NCBI GenBank assembly: GCA_016748015.1
Contig: JAAOMT010000571.1
Coordinates: forward strand, 809,095 to 873,094
DNA from: Geosiphon pyriformis
Taxonomy: Eukaryota; Glomeromycota; Glomeromycetes; Archaeosporales; Geosiphonaceae
Length of the DNA stretch: 64,000 bases
Reading direction: 5' to 3'
Shown here: positions 25,189-37,582 of the stretch, in pieces
Layout of the letters: every line of letters starts with the position of its first letter
How positions within the stretch are numbered: position 1 is the first letter of the stretch
Made by a program: the position numbers and the translations under genes
Notes under the pieces: model-generated
Databases searched by the model: none
Told to the model about the DNA's origin: nothing
The model's input: the letters and a program-made list of their open reading frames with translations, nothing else

Positions 25189-25267
25189 TAAACTTTTCAC
25201 GAATTTTAAAGCTCAAAGCGAAAGGCTTTAAGTTTTAAATTCTTATTTTACACAAACATACATAGAT

Positions 25268-28260
25268 ATGTCTCGCCGGTTAAAAGCGATCCTTTTTTAT
25301 GGAGCTCTATGCTTTTTCAGACTCTGGTCTTCACTTTCGTATGGTTATGTTCACCCTGACGAGTTTTTTCAATCGCCTGAAATAATGGCAGGTAAAACAA
25401 CCCCTTTCTAGCCTTTACAAATATTTTTAACAAGTTCCTATAAGAGCAAAGGGCTTGGCAAACATCTTTAAATCGGATTTAAACTTTCGCAAGTTTAAAA
25501 TCAAATTAATCGACATCTAAAGAACTCACCGAACTTGGTTTTGTTTTTTTCCTTTGCGATCCTATTTTTTCTACTTACACCCTCTATGCTCGGCGATATA
25601 ATACTTAAGGTGATATATTGGGCTGTGAGGTGTATCGACCCTGGGAATTTAACGAACTGACTCCTTCCCGGTCCATTGTGGTGCCGTAAGTTTAACATAG
25701 AACTCTCGTAATTTGATGGATCATTTTCATGTTCTCAGTGTAACCATGTTTTGGCAATGAATTTGGTCAATATGTTCAAAAAGTGCATTGACCACCGGAT
25801 TACCTCTCTATTTTCTGAAAACATACAACGAATGGCAAAAGGGAGTTCTGGGGAGAGATGGTAAATATATAATTTAGTAAATTGAATATTTCTGCTTTTA
25901 TAACTTGTAGCCATACTTATCTAATCTATTTTTTGGCCTTTCAGATATTATTGACTCATCGATGGTTTTCACGATTGTGCGCCTAACATTTTTTTTCTTA
26001 TCATTCATTATTGGTAAAATTTTTGTTAAAATATTATTATTTAAAGTTTGTGTATATCTTAAGTGTTGTTTTTTTTCCAGATTTCTCTACATATCAAATA
26101 GCGTCCTTACACCAGGAGCAACAGTGTGACAAGGAAGGAAAATCTAACGATGCTTTTCAAGCCTTATTTTTAGTCGCATCATCATATGTAGTGCTCATTT
26201 TTCACACGCGACCATTTTCCAATGCTGTTGAATCCATGATACTTTCGCTCTGTTTCTATATCTATTTAAAAGGTACCCTTGTTACCGATCTTAATGATAA
26301 GAAAATGGAGAATGAGGGGACTATTCAGAAGGTATTTTGAAAGTTTCTTAATTAATACATTATTTATGTCTTTTATTTAATATTCCTTCTTATCTCAGAA
26401 TGGAACATCGTTTCCTTTGAATCTTGCATTTACTTTGGGATGCCTTGCAGCGTTAGGCATATTTACTCGAATCACTTTCATTTTATTCTCCATCCCAATC
26501 GGTATCGCGTTTCTTTTTCGTAGTTTATTTGCGCCTGGAAATGAGCTGAAAAGTGGTGTGTAGGTATTTTATGGTTATTGAATGAAGAGACCATTATAAT
26601 TTCATTCGCCAGATATTGAACTCACGGTTTTGATCTTCAAAAGGCACGAAAAACTTAAAGAGGTCACACCAGTTGGAATCAGTTTTTTCCTGACGAGTGG
26701 TATTTGCATAATTTTAGATTCGATTTATTTCGGCACATTGAAGATTTTCTTTGCAGGCCAGAGGTTCAGAATAAATCACTTGTTTGATATCATGCGAGAG
26801 CCCAAAAGATTATTTGATTTACATTGGAGTGTATGCATAATGTTAAATGGTCATTTTCCCACATACGAATACTTTATTAATTTCCCTCTTATTTTAGGGC
26901 AAATTAGTGATTGCTCCTCTCAACAATATTTTGTATAATCTCAACACCAGTAATTTGGCCGAGCATGGTCTCCACCCGCGATACGTTCACTTTATCAATT
27001 ATGCTTTACTATTCGGACCAATGATTTATTTTAATTTAATGGACATTTATGGATTTCTCAAACGGTTTCAATCAAGTTTTTTGTTTGACTGTAAAGGTGT
27101 GTGAACCCGGCTTGTTTGAATCCACATCTCTTTGTTGCAAGCTAATGTTTTGCTAATTTATCCAGATTACCATCTGCTTGCGGTTTTAACTTTTAGTGGA
27201 ATCTGTGGTTTCACATTGTTGTCTGTCATGCCACATCAAGAAGCAAGATTTCTTTTACCGATGTTGTTGCCAGTTGTATTAAACACTTCCTTACAAAAAA
27301 AACTATCCAGACGTTTTTGGGTAATTATTTTTAAATTATAATAATTTAACACAATTTCTAAACGTTCTCCACACTTTTTCATCAATCACATTTAGTCAGT
27401 ATGGATATTTTTCAATCTGTTTGCCTTGATATTTTATGGTGTATTTCATCAATCCGGTATTGTACCTATGCTTGGAAAATTGCAATACCAAAAGATGGGA
27501 TTCAAAAATTGTATTGAAATTGGCTACCGTCACATGGGATGTGAACTAGTAGAACAGATGAAGTCAGGTAAACGGCATTAAACGTTTCTATTGTGATCGA
27601 AACGAGCAAAACTTATATGGAGACTTCATCTTCTATTTCCGCCAATAGAATTCAATACTGGGAATGTATTTCACACAAATATCATCTTTTACAAGACATT
27701 CATGCCTCCCCGGCATCTACTTTTATATCCGAAACCAAACCGAGGTATGGAACTAGCTTCAACAGTAAAAACATTAGCCTATAAATCAATAACCAAATAT
27801 TCATATTGAAAATTTAAAGCTACCAAGAATCAAATTACAATTCACGATCTTGCGGGAGCCCCAAAAGAAGAGGTTGAAAAATTATTGCGTTCGAGATTGG
27901 CGGTAAAAAACATTCATATTGATCGCTATCCTTGGAGACGATGGGCAGTTTTTAAAGAGCGAGAAGATGTAGCTAGAGTTTATGAAAGGTAACCCATCAT
28001 TTAGAAGAAAATTTTACAGCATCAACTTATTCAAGGCCTCTTGGCCATTTATATTTAATAGGACAATTCTGGTCACTCCTTCGACATCGGTTTTACCAAC
28101 ATCAAAAGAGTTATCATTACCTCTAACTTCAAATACGACAAAATTTATTGATTTACAGTTGATTGATTGGCAATGGCCACATTTGAACACCGACCATTTT
28201 GATCGGGTGTTGAGCCATGGTCTGTATTTAAATGTATATCTACTTGTACAGATTGGGTAA
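25268..28260 (+). CDS. SMP3: GPI mannosyltransferase 4 (SMP3/PIG-Z family), 13 exons
   Basis: Spliced model 25268-25391, 25610-25685, 25784-25860, 25945-26013, 26081-26331, 26399-26555, 26613-26830, 26898-27096, 27166-27320, 27396-27567, 27607-27744, 27820-27988, 28020-28260; 681 residues with one open frame. Family marks are the luminal HPDEFFQS loop after the first membrane helix (residues 29-36), [51 protein letters not shown] and [17 protein letters not shown]. This family of dolichol-phosphate-mannose dependent enzymes in the ER membrane adds the fourth, side-branching mannose to GPI precursors. At least eight hydrophobic segments are visible. It is longer than the yeast protein. The last intron would be only 31 nt and the exon 7 donor (26831) is a choice between two; both are less sure than the rest. 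Confidence 0.87.
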
Positions 28261-28581
28261 CTTTAAAAGTTATCCGAAGAAATAGTTTAAGGGTTGTAAC
28301 ATTCCAAGGTTATAGGGTACACACAATTTAAAATCCTGCAAAGCCAATGAAATGTTCAAAATACACTCGCAGAAATCGCCTGCCTTCAAATCTACTGATG
28401 ATAGTGTATCAATTTTCTATTGAAAAATCCTCCAATCAAGACCAGAATGATTAGCCAATATATGATAGCCTTCTTGACTTTCACTCTCGGAGCTATCTAG
28501 AAAATACCCCGCTCATTTGCTATTCTCTAAAACTTGAAGGCCCTCGCGGCTAGTAACAATATTTAAATGATTGTTTGCACT
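28261..28581. other. Intergenic region between convergent SMP3 and rhodanese genes
   Basis: Ordinary-composition sequence holding the 3' untranslated regions of both genes. I see no ORF or RNA gene. Confidence 0.55.
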
Positions 28582-29332
28582 TTAATCTTTTTCTGAATTT
28601 CCATAGTTTTCCACTTTAAATCCGTTATTTTTCCATTCATCATATCCACCAGATAAGCTTTTGATGTTCTCTTTTTTGTAGCCTAGACGAATAAGACTCT
28701 CAGCAGCAAGAATGCTATAAATTCAACTAGAATTAGCAATGGTCTAATTGTAACGAAATTATGCTTAAAAAATTACTTGCCTTCTGACTCCGCCCGCGCA
28801 ATAAATAACTACATTCTTACCATTTTCCCCGTTTACTTCCTCAACACTCACCACTTTCCTTTCCACGTCACGTTCCAATACACCACGTGGTAAGAGAATC
28901 GCCCCAGGAATAATCCCTGCTAATTGCTCATCATTTTCCCTTACATCAATCACCACAGGTTTGATTTGTGAAGCGAGAGATTCATCAAGTTCTTTTGGGG
29001 AGATCTCTGAAATTGGGTAATGCTTTCTTACATGGCTTGTGAGTTCAGTGAAACGGCTATAGACGAAAGGAGTCTAATATTCATATTTAAAAAAAGAGAA
29101 GAGAGACAGTTAGGAAGGAACACAACAGAGCAAATATTGGCTTATGAAGTTGTAAAGTATTAATGATGTATTTACCAAAGACAGTTGTCGAGAATAAGTT
29201 GCATGTGCCAGAAGTTTTGTCTTGGGAAGAAATGGCGACTGGTGCCAAAAGTTGGTTATGAGAAAAATTTGTCATAAGATTAAGCTTGAAACATAGGTGA
29301 AAACTCAAAGCAACCTTGAAAAGTCCAAGCAT
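28582..29332 (-). CDS. Rhodanese-domain protein, likely mitochondrial (4 exons, one GC-AG intron)
   Basis: Minus-strand model: 29332-29315, 29238-29176, 29073-28781, 28714-28582; 168 residues. The N-terminus (MLGLFKSPFLPKTKLLAHAT, then YSRQLS) is basic, has no acidic residue and is amphipathic like a mitochondrial presequence. The single rhodanese domain shows VVIDVRENDEQLAGIIPGA, YCAGGVRS with the catalytic Cys at residue 119, and the closing SGGYDEWKNNGF. The active loop CxxGxRS appears only if the third intron uses GC at its 5' end (AG/GCAAGT at 28780). The nearby GT (28776) would lead to a stop. Members of this family transfer sulfane sulfur through a Cys persulfide; the physiological acceptor here is unknown. 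Confidence 0.85.
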
Positions 29333-30411
29333 TTTTTTTTTTAATAAACTATATAAATCAGCATAATTTTAAACAATATGAATTCATATTGTATATTATA
29401 TACGTATGTTTTAATTTATTAGCATGTTTTAATTTTTATTTATGAATAACTATATTGAAAATTTTCGATTGAATGATTTTAATTACTCTTAAATGCAAAT
29501 AGAAAGGTTATTAATTTTATTAATTAACAAAATCAAAGATTTAAAGAATTTTTTTTTCACTTAATTTTAACAAAATTACAAACATATAAATAAATAAAAT
29601 CATTGATAGAAATTATTACCAAAAAAGCTAAAAATACGAATTTATATTGTAATTATATAAATATTGTTAAATTAACCGAAATTGTTAATTATTCTTATAT
29701 TAATTTAAAATATTTAATATACAAAACTGTAACATATATATTTACTATTTATTTTCAGCAAATTAAACTGTTTTTTTACATTTTAAATTTAATTAACAAT
29801 TACTTTTTTAATATAACTAAGTTGAAAAAATTTATATACTTGAATTATATACTTTAATTTATTTATTTTACAAGTATTATCTATTACAATACAGCAAATA
29901 AAATACTTTAAAATAGATATGGTTCATGTTTTAACTACATATAATCAGTTATTTAAACCAAATTCAAATATTATCTAATAATAATTTTAAAAGCTTTATA
30001 AAATTTATTTAAAATGAACTGCTAACCTACTATAAAATTAAAACAAATCATGACCAAAATCTTTTTTGTAAACAAAGTTCTTAGACTTAATAATTCATAA
30101 GCTATAAATATTAAGCAAAACAAAATTGTTATTTACTATTAAACTTTTTTTTCTATATTTTATTTTAAGCTTAAAGTTTAACAACTAAATACAATTTTTA
30201 TATTTAATTATTAAATTATAAAAAAATTTAAATGTAAAAAAAATTTATTTTAATTTTTAAAAATAAAATTTTTGGTTATAGTTATAAAAAAATTACCAAA
30301 TATAATTGTATTATTAAGAACTTACAAAATTCAAAAATTAAAAATAGAATAACTTGACAAAATTGTTTATTTATTAATATTATTTTTGACAATTTTTTTA
30401 TTATTATTAAC
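29333..30411. other. AT-rich region with a probable decayed LINE 3' end
   Basis: Includes the rhodanese upstream region, then A/T-only sequence. Around 29915-29990 the order of short blocks (CATGTTTTAACTACATATAA, CAGTTATTTAAACC) resembles the minus-strand LINE 3' end, so a very old copy may lie here. An 84-codon open stretch at 29603-29857 is a product of base composition (Ile/Asn/Tyr/Lys only) and is not called. Confidence 0.4.
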
Positions 30412-31981
30412 GCTTTACAAGTGAGGTCCAAATGCTACTTAATACAATATATCATATAAATAATCTAAACTAGACATGAATCATGCTTTTTCTACACATA
30501 AGCAGCCACTCAGACTGATCAAGACACTACTAAGCAACTATGTGAACTGAAACATCATTACCAATACCAGAAAAGAATGAACATAACTTATAAAACCAAA
30601 GCAAACACCAAAAGCATCAGCAATTCCAAGCAATCTAATAACACCAGTAGACAATCCCAATAATAGGCTGAAAATCGAAACAGGAATTGAACTATTAAGA
30701 GAAATTAACCTGTTCCTTTCTATGAATACTCGATGTTTAGCATGAACTGACCATATGCCATCTCTGAAACTAAGACTAAGAGTGCACACAAAGTCCACAA
30801 TCCTCTGACTTGTGAGTTTGGGATCAAAAAAGACAGACACAGCCTCCTGAAACCAATTGTTGAAAACAAAACCTTTGAAAAGGACTGTGGATGCCGAAAA
30901 ATCAAATGCATAAGACAACAAAAGCTGAGACACACAAGAAAAGGAATGAGAGAGACCAGAAATTAGCTCCCAAGAAGCCGCATGGGCATTCAACAACTGG
31001 CAGTGGGTAGAGAAATCAATACCACAAAAGAAAACATGGTCAAAAGTCTCAATCTTATCATAGAACAAACATAATACACTAGGGTAATGTCTGAAATACA
31101 GATGCTTCTGAACAGCAACAGACAGGCAATAATATAAGACCTTCATAAAATATGTATGCAAGCTAGCAGAAGGTCTGTCTGTGAAGCCTGCAGCTATATG
31201 CAAATTAAGATGCCAAACCAAAGAAAAATATAACTAATTAATGTCCAATATCAAATCACCCACCAAAAACTTGGAGCCAGACCCAACTTCTCACTGCACA
31301 TAATAAACTGATCTAAATATATCCTGGACAAAATGCCTAAAATTACTAGAAATGAACACACTATCAGCCAACAGGCAATGCTTTTTTAAACAGAAGAGAA
31401 AGTGCCAATCAGAGCTGGAGACAATAGCAGCAAATGCATCCACACGATTATTCCCCACGGCACCCGAGTAACTTTTTACCTTAACCCATTCTACTCTCAA
31501 ATTTTTGCAATGAATAATGTCCACAATATGCTAACGCTCCACCCAACATTGAATATGAAAATCTGGACAAATCAGATGCAGTTCTGATTTACACACATCC
31601 AAAGCAGTCTGACTATCAGAGTATAAGCATACCAAGCTAAGAAAAGAAACACATTCCAAAGCCAGAGCTATGGCCTGCAGTTCCACCAAAGTAGAAGACA
31701 ACAAACCATTGACTCTTACACCCAAACCCAGACCAATGTTTTCAAAAAAGATGGCAGCACCAGTCTTCCTCTGGATGGTGCCCAAATCTTTTAAAGAATT
31801 ATCTGTATAGACTGACAGACTACCAGCACTAACATGAGACAAATAATCACATACCAATCTAAATTCTTGAGACTCTAGAATGCTCAAAAGAGCATCAACA
31901 CTTCCAAGAACAGATGGACCAACAGGAAAAGAAGCCATTTCACGAAAAAAAATGACAGAAAAACTAAACCAATTAAGAACC

Positions 31982-32093
31982 AGACCATGAGGATCCAATC
32001 TCTTCCAACACTTAAAAGTTTTCCAATTAAAAATGCCAGACCATAAGAATCCAATCTCTTCCAGTACTTAAAAGTTTTTCAATTAAAAATGAC
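31982..32093. repeat. 56-bp tandem duplication inside LINE E ORF2
   Basis: Units 31982-32037 and 32038-32093 match at about nine of ten positions (AGACCATGAGGATCC versus AGACCATAAGAATCC at the start). Copies C, F and G have only one unit. The length is not a multiple of three. Confidence 0.85.
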
Positions 32094-35000
32094 ATTATAA
32101 CAATCATGGAGCTAATCCACAAAGACAACATCATACTGATATAGAGAGGAAAAATGCGCATGGAACTTAGTTTCTCCAAGAACTACTGACATAGGAACCC
32201 CATACTAATGACAAAAAAAACTGCCCAAAGAACCACTTAAAGACAGATTATTTTTTGCAAAAACACAAACCACACCAGCCAAAAAATTATTCAAAAGACT
32301 AATGCAAATATACACTAGAGAACTCAAGAAGTGAATAGAATGCCAACACAAAACTTGCAAGTCATGAGATCTATGAGAGAACATGCAACCCAAAGTCCCA
32401 CCAGAGTTCGCAAAATTCATGAGTGATGTTATTTTGCCTTCAGATTGCACCTGTTCAAAGGACTTCAAACCATAAAAGTAAGAGTAGTGGATTGAATCAT
32501 TCAGAAAATCAAGAGGAAGACCTAACTTCAGTTTAAGACCTTTTCGAATCAGAGTATCCCATTTGTTGCACACATTGAAAAGTATGAAACTGAATTGAGT
32601 CCTATAGCTCACAATAGGATGGAAAACAGCTGAAACCAAGTATAAAAATTGTTTATTTGAGATGGCCTTTCTTAACACAAGGTTGGAAAAAAAATGAACA
32701 TCTAACTGTGCTTTGGCCAAGCTAGGCTTTGAAAAATCCTCAGTTGAAAAAAAGATGCCCAGATACTGATGAGATTCCTCTTTTTTCACAATAGCAATAG
32801 GCGAGCTACTGATAATTAAAGAAGGACTACCAACTTTGCAATTAATAAAGATAACAACAGTCTTGTTTGTGTTAATAGAAATGTCATTGATCCAGAAAAA
32901 TTCACTGGCAACATTGAAAATATGCTGGGTAGCACTCTAACTACTACCAACCCAAATTGTATTATTGACAAAAGCCCCAGTAGCAAAGAAAAAAAACAAC
33001 CCAACAACAAGTTCTGGATGACCATTTTTTGAGATAAAATGAGAATTCAACCTGTACCCACACACACTTTCCTGTCTTTTAATCTTACAAAGAAGAGGAT
33101 CATAGAATATGTACCAGAGAAGTGATAAGAAAACCTCCCCCTGATCCAAGCCATCATAAACATGATACCCATTAGTTAAGCCGAAATTAGTCATAATCTT
33201 GTTGAAGTGGTTGCAATGAATACTACCAAAAAAACATATGAATTTGCTACACATTTTAATTTTAATTAAACTCTTCCTAAGATGATCCCAACCAACAGAA
33301 TCATATGTCTTTTACATGTTCTGCAGAACAAGCCAGAGTTTGCGGTTCTTTTCCAGAGCATCCTCTATTACTGAGCCAACTGCAAAAATAGGTGATTGTA
33401 TAGAAATATCTTTCAGAACAGAAAAGTTGTTACCACAAAGAACATCAAAGCTGCTGCATGCCAAAGAAATCTTATCAGACAAGATCTTGGTGAGAATTTT
33501 ATGGGCTGTCTTAATCAAAGCAATAGGATGGGTGTTCATGAGAATGCTTCCCATTCATATGGTTTAGGGATCATTGAAACCCAAGCCTTCCTCCAAAAAC
33601 TGGGCACTGACTCACTAATCAAACAAATATTCAAAAGTTCCAAAAACATACTCATGACAGATTTGTCACAGTGTTTCCAAAGTTCATTAGAGATACCAGA
33701 AAGACCAGCAGCTTTGCCATTAGGCAGATTAGAAACTACATCAAACAACTCATCAAAATTAATTAGTCACATCACATTTGCAAATGCACCATTGAAAACA
33801 TGCTCTAGGAACTGGTATTGACAAGACTATTCACTAGAGATGTCAGAAACCATCTTGTGTCTCCTAGTCCACCTTTCCATAATTACATCTACTTTAGTCT
33901 TGACTAACTCAGACTCCAGAATCAGTTTGTTACCAACAATTAGATGGTCCAATTCCACCTTACAGAAAGAACATTCTAAAACACTCTTGATAGTATAACC
34001 CTTATCATAAACAATGCTCTCTATATGTCTATTAATGGCAGACTTAATACTTGACTCCTGAGCCCTCAAAGATTTGGCAAGCTTGGAAGCATGATAAGAC
34101 TTTTGCACACCAAAGAGAACAGACCTTACATGCTCCAAATTCACACCAGAATCCAAAAGAATCTGCACTGCCAAGGCTTTATTGGAATCCAAGGAAGCCC
34201 AATGGCCTATTAAAGATGCAAACCTTGCAGAGTTCTGTTCACAAAATGCACTAACTATTCTCAAAACCAAAATTTTTAATCTGTAAAACCTGGAAGAGCC
34301 CTTGGTAAAGATGCTATCAAAGCCCTTAAACCATTTTTTTTTAAATGAATTATTAACTGAAAAAGCTATTACCTTATGAACAACTTCCTACATAAAATCA
34401 AGATTAGAAGACACCACAGAGGAAACAAACTCTTCAGAAAACATAGCAGCATTTGCTGCTATTGACACTTTGAATTCACACTACTTAGCATCATCAGCAT
34501 TTTTGATATCATACTTCCAATGATCTATATTTGCCTTCTTACAGAGAGAATTCAACTGTGCATTCAATAATCCACCCAAATCCACAAACACAGACACAGC
34601 CTGATAGTCAGTGTCAAAATATTTACCAACCTCCAAAACACAGTAATGTACTAATGCACCAACCAAATTCACAGAAACAAGCACATAATCAATTACTTTT
34701 ACAACTCCACAAGAATTTGACCAAGTAGGTGTCCACATTACCAAACTTCCAACCAAAGAATTAACTAATCTCAGATCAAGACATTTTTTAAAGCTGGCAC
34801 ATTTACGAGAACCATCTTTATTGAAATCACTACCAAAAATAACAAAAAAAGATTCATTCATAGCTCTACTCATAAGTGAATTGATTTCATCAGCTTGAGA
34901 AAGATAGACCATGAAAAACACACCAGCATAGAGCCCCAAAATTGAAACAGAAAGCTTATTTTTAAAAAACAGCTTGATACAAATAAGCTGACCAGGCACC

Positions 35001-35099
35001 TCAGAAATCTTACACATATGTCTAGCCAAAGAATTATCCATGACCACTGCAACACCTGACCCCAATTAACCAGAGTCCAACCCAGAAGTAAACACACAG

Positions 35100-35103
35100 A
35101 TGC
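35100..35103. repeat. Target site duplication, left copy
   Basis: ATGC directly before the 5' LTR. Its partner is ATGT at 44135-44138, with one transition. The uninterrupted LINE G has ATAC at this site. Confidence 0.7.
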
Positions 35104-35985
35104 TATTACTTATAGAAAAAAAAAACAGATATAGAAAAATAGGAAACCAATAGGAGAATAGTAGTTAGCATGTGAGCACATTGCTCAGCAATATGGAGCA
35201 ATGTCAGAAAGTATGGCACATTGTTCAGCAATGTGGAGGAATGTCAGAAATCATGGCACATCACTTAGCAATGTGGAGCAATGTTAAGAAAATATGGCAC
35301 ATTGCTTAGCAATGTGAGCATTGCTTGAGAAATTATAACACATTACTTGGGAATGTGAGCAATTTTGTAAAACCCAAATTATGTATATATAGTGGTAGTA
35401 TTAGAAGTAAAAAAGACAGACCTCTCAGTTTAGATTTGATCTAAGCAATCTTCCATTTACAAATATTAATAAATAATTATTCACCATTTTAATCCACTCT
35501 CCACTATCAACACTTTATGTTGATAGTAAGTGATACTTAACCACATGAGAACAATAGCTCTTGATCACGGCTATTGACAGGATACTAACTTGCAATTGCT
35601 TTCATTTATTTCTTTATTTTTTTATTTTATTTTCTTTGTTTTGTCATTTTGTTGGTTTTATTAAACTGATTAAAAATTAAGTACTGAGTTATTGACATTA
35701 AGGATAGCCTGGTAAAAAACCCCAAAAGAAGAGTATAGGAATTGAGAATTTAAAGATAGCTTACCAAAAGGGCATTTCTCCCAAGATTACCAGTTACCAT
35801 GCTAAGAAAGAAATTCGATGGAATTGCAATTTCAGGAGACTATGGAAAAGACAATACTTGAATCTCTGTTCATTATACAAAGAACTCCACAACAAAACCT
35901 TTAGATATTAACACCAGAATACCAACCCAGCACCAAGTTATGGATTTGTTATTTGACTTGAGATCCCAAATAATCATCTGTAACA
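35104..35985 (+). repeat. 5' LTR of element A
   Basis: 882 nt. Ends in GTAACA; the start is TATTAC, where the 3' LTR has TGTTAC, so the original termini were a perfect 6-nt inverted repeat. A TATATATA stretch near 35385-35392 is the probable promoter, preceded by the repeat array at 35177-35355. Confidence 0.9.
35177..35355 (+). repeat. Palindromic tandem repeats in U3 of LTR A
   Basis: Four to five units of about 40-50 nt, each built around ACATTGCTCAGCAATGT, an 8-bp inverted repeat with one central base, followed by GGAGCAATGTCAGAAA or a variant. The same array lies in the 3' LTR and in the LTR at 62394. Confidence 0.85.
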
Positions 35986-35987
35986 TT

Positions 35988-36003
35988 TGGTGCTTCCTGT
36001 AAG
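35988..36003 (+). promoter_or_regulatory. Putative primer binding site of element A
   Basis: TGGTGCTTCCTGTAAG begins two bases after the LTR and starts with TGG, complementary to a tRNA CCA end. The second copy (63258) reads TGGTGCTCTTTGTAAG and the inner LTR B is followed by TGGTGCTCTTTCACAG, so the first bases are shared between unrelated LTRs. I could not name the primer tRNA. The tRNA-Pro in this window does not match. Confidence 0.55.
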
Positions 36004-36048
36004 ATATAATTCTACAGAGAACCAGTACCAACTACACTCATCTCAAAA

Positions 36049-36598
36049 GTGGCAGAATCAAAAAGTATAAGAGCAAACCATTTAGGATTCGCGAAATCCT
36101 TATTTCAACACTACTGTCAACACTTAAAATTAAACCAAAATCATATATCAGTAGAATCAGCCTTCAATTTCTATGTCAATGAGAGAATTGCATATTTGTT
36201 AGGAACACTAGTAAACACTGAATCAGCAAAAGAAACTTTTTACCATGAATTAATCCAAAACACCAGCCTACCAACAAATTATAATTTTACATACATCATT
36301 ATTAAGATTAATAAAGAAATTGAACATCACATACAACAAAGATATTCAATCACTTATGCTAGTAAAGGCAAAGGAAAATTACAAACACCAGCAATGACAC
36401 CAAAACAAATACAACCACCCACTTGGAAAAAAACCAGAGTTGAATCACCAACAAATTCATTATACTACTATATACCTGGAAGCACCATCAACATCACATC
36501 AACAAGTGCGTTCATATTACACACGACATCAATCTTTGGACGATTTCCATTTTAGAGTAAACAAAGAAAAGAAGATTTTCTAAAACCATACGGCACGT
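36049..36598 (+). pseudogene. Element A gag, N-terminal part, cut by LTR B
   Basis: Reads GTG at 36049 (no ATG in frame; ATG may have been lost), then VAESKSIRANHLGFAKSLFQ and FYVNERIAYLLGTLVNTESA, followed by a Pro/Thr/Ser-rich linker. A TAG at 36553 ends the open stretch, but similarity to the second copy (63316 onward) goes on through KQRKEDFLKPYG until LTR B begins at 36599. The capsid part expected downstream is missing. The function is structural (gag). Confidence 0.72.
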
Positions 36599-37581
36599 TG
36601 TTATCAAATGAAATTAAAGATATTATTTAGCATGAAATTATCTTATAAATTCTACCATTAATTAGCATATATTATTGTTTCAAATTATCACTTATTACAT
36701 TAGCAAAATGTCTGAAATTATCATTTAAATTAATAACCCAATTTGTACACAACACAAATGTAACTTAATTGTGATGATCAATCATGCAATACCCCAAATT
36801 ATGTAATATTCAAAAGTTTGCCGAAATTTGTAGAAATTTGCCGAAATAATTGATAGTTCACCAAAATATCTAATAGTTTGCATAAATAACTTGTAGTTCG
36901 CCGAAATGTATCTTTAGTTTAGTGAAATTGTAGAAAATAGCAAAGTTCAAGTTCATAGAATAGTGTTATGACAAGTTGTATAAAAGAAAAGCATCTCTCT
37001 TTGAGAAAATGTATCTTACTTTAGATTTATCACTTAGAACCATTCCTATACACACAAAAAGAAATAAATATCAAATAATTCAAAAAACCAAATTCTTTAA
37101 ATTATTGCACTTGGAAAATCTTCAAAACCCAACTAACGTTTTGAAATTAATTAGCTACCAATTTCAGTAAACTGTTAGTAACTCCAGGCCTGAATAGAAA
37201 AACGTTTCCCTTGATAAAATCCTATTTCTTTTACATTTCTTTTATTTTTCTTTTCTTTTCTTTTCTTATTACAATTATTAGGGTAGCCTACAGACAAGAT
37301 TCCTGTAGAAGAGTTAACTTTCACAGCAAAGTAACTACACATTTTAGTGAGCTTTCAGACAAGCAATTCCTGAAAAAGAGTTGATGTTTACTACAACATA
37401 ACTACAAAAGTAACTGGCATGGAATTGGCCATTCCACTTATAAGCCCAGCAGTTCAAATTATAGGAAATAATTTGAAGATAAATTCAGTTACTGGAGGTT
37501 CAACCAATCCAGAAAACGTGAATTTACAGCAAACAGGCATCAACAACAATTAAAAAAAGAGACCAAAAACCTCTGGTAACA
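36599..37581 (+). repeat. LTR of a second family (B) inside element A
   Basis: 983 nt, begins TGTTATC and ends GGTAACA, a 5-nt inverted terminal repeat. It is inserted where the second A copy simply continues (CCATACAGCATATACTTTG near 63855). It is followed after two bases by a primer-site-like TGGTGCTCTTTCACAG. It has no sequence similarity to LTR A. No second copy of LTR B is found downstream in the window. Confidence 0.75.
36979..36986 (+). promoter_or_regulatory. TATA box of LTR B
   Basis: TATAAAAG, about 380 nt into the LTR, followed by a pyrimidine/purine-mixed leader. A normal position for a U3/R boundary promoter. Confidence 0.5.
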
Positions 37582-37582
37582 T

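Larger units (their letters stand above)
30538..35103 (-). pseudogene. LINE E ORF2, part after the first ~60 codons
   Basis: Carries the endonuclease (SGVAVVMDNSLARHMCKI, GSDFNKDGS, VIDYVLVS), the RT (LPNGKAAGLSGISNELWKH, YDGLDQGEVFLSLLWYIFYD, active-site box FVNNTIWVGSS), and an RNase H whose acidic triad can still be read (YTDNS, LVELQAIALALECV, YSDSQTALD, plus VDAF) in 31291-31998. The finger has lost its second Cys (CLFYDKIETFDHVFFC). At least six stops and several frameshifts are present, and a 56-bp tandem duplication at 31982-32093 shifts the frame between RT and RNase H. It is not functional. Confidence 0.85.

Noticed and set aside
29603-29857. 84-codon ORF as a hypothetical gene
   Set aside because: Composition is only Ile, Asn, Tyr, Lys, Leu and Phe from A/T-only DNA; no domain, no splice context and no neighbouring promoter.
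35177-35355. CRISPR-like regularly spaced palindromic repeats
   Set aside because: The units are almost contiguous without unique spacers, lie in the U3 of an LTR, occur in all three LTRs, and the host is a eukaryote.
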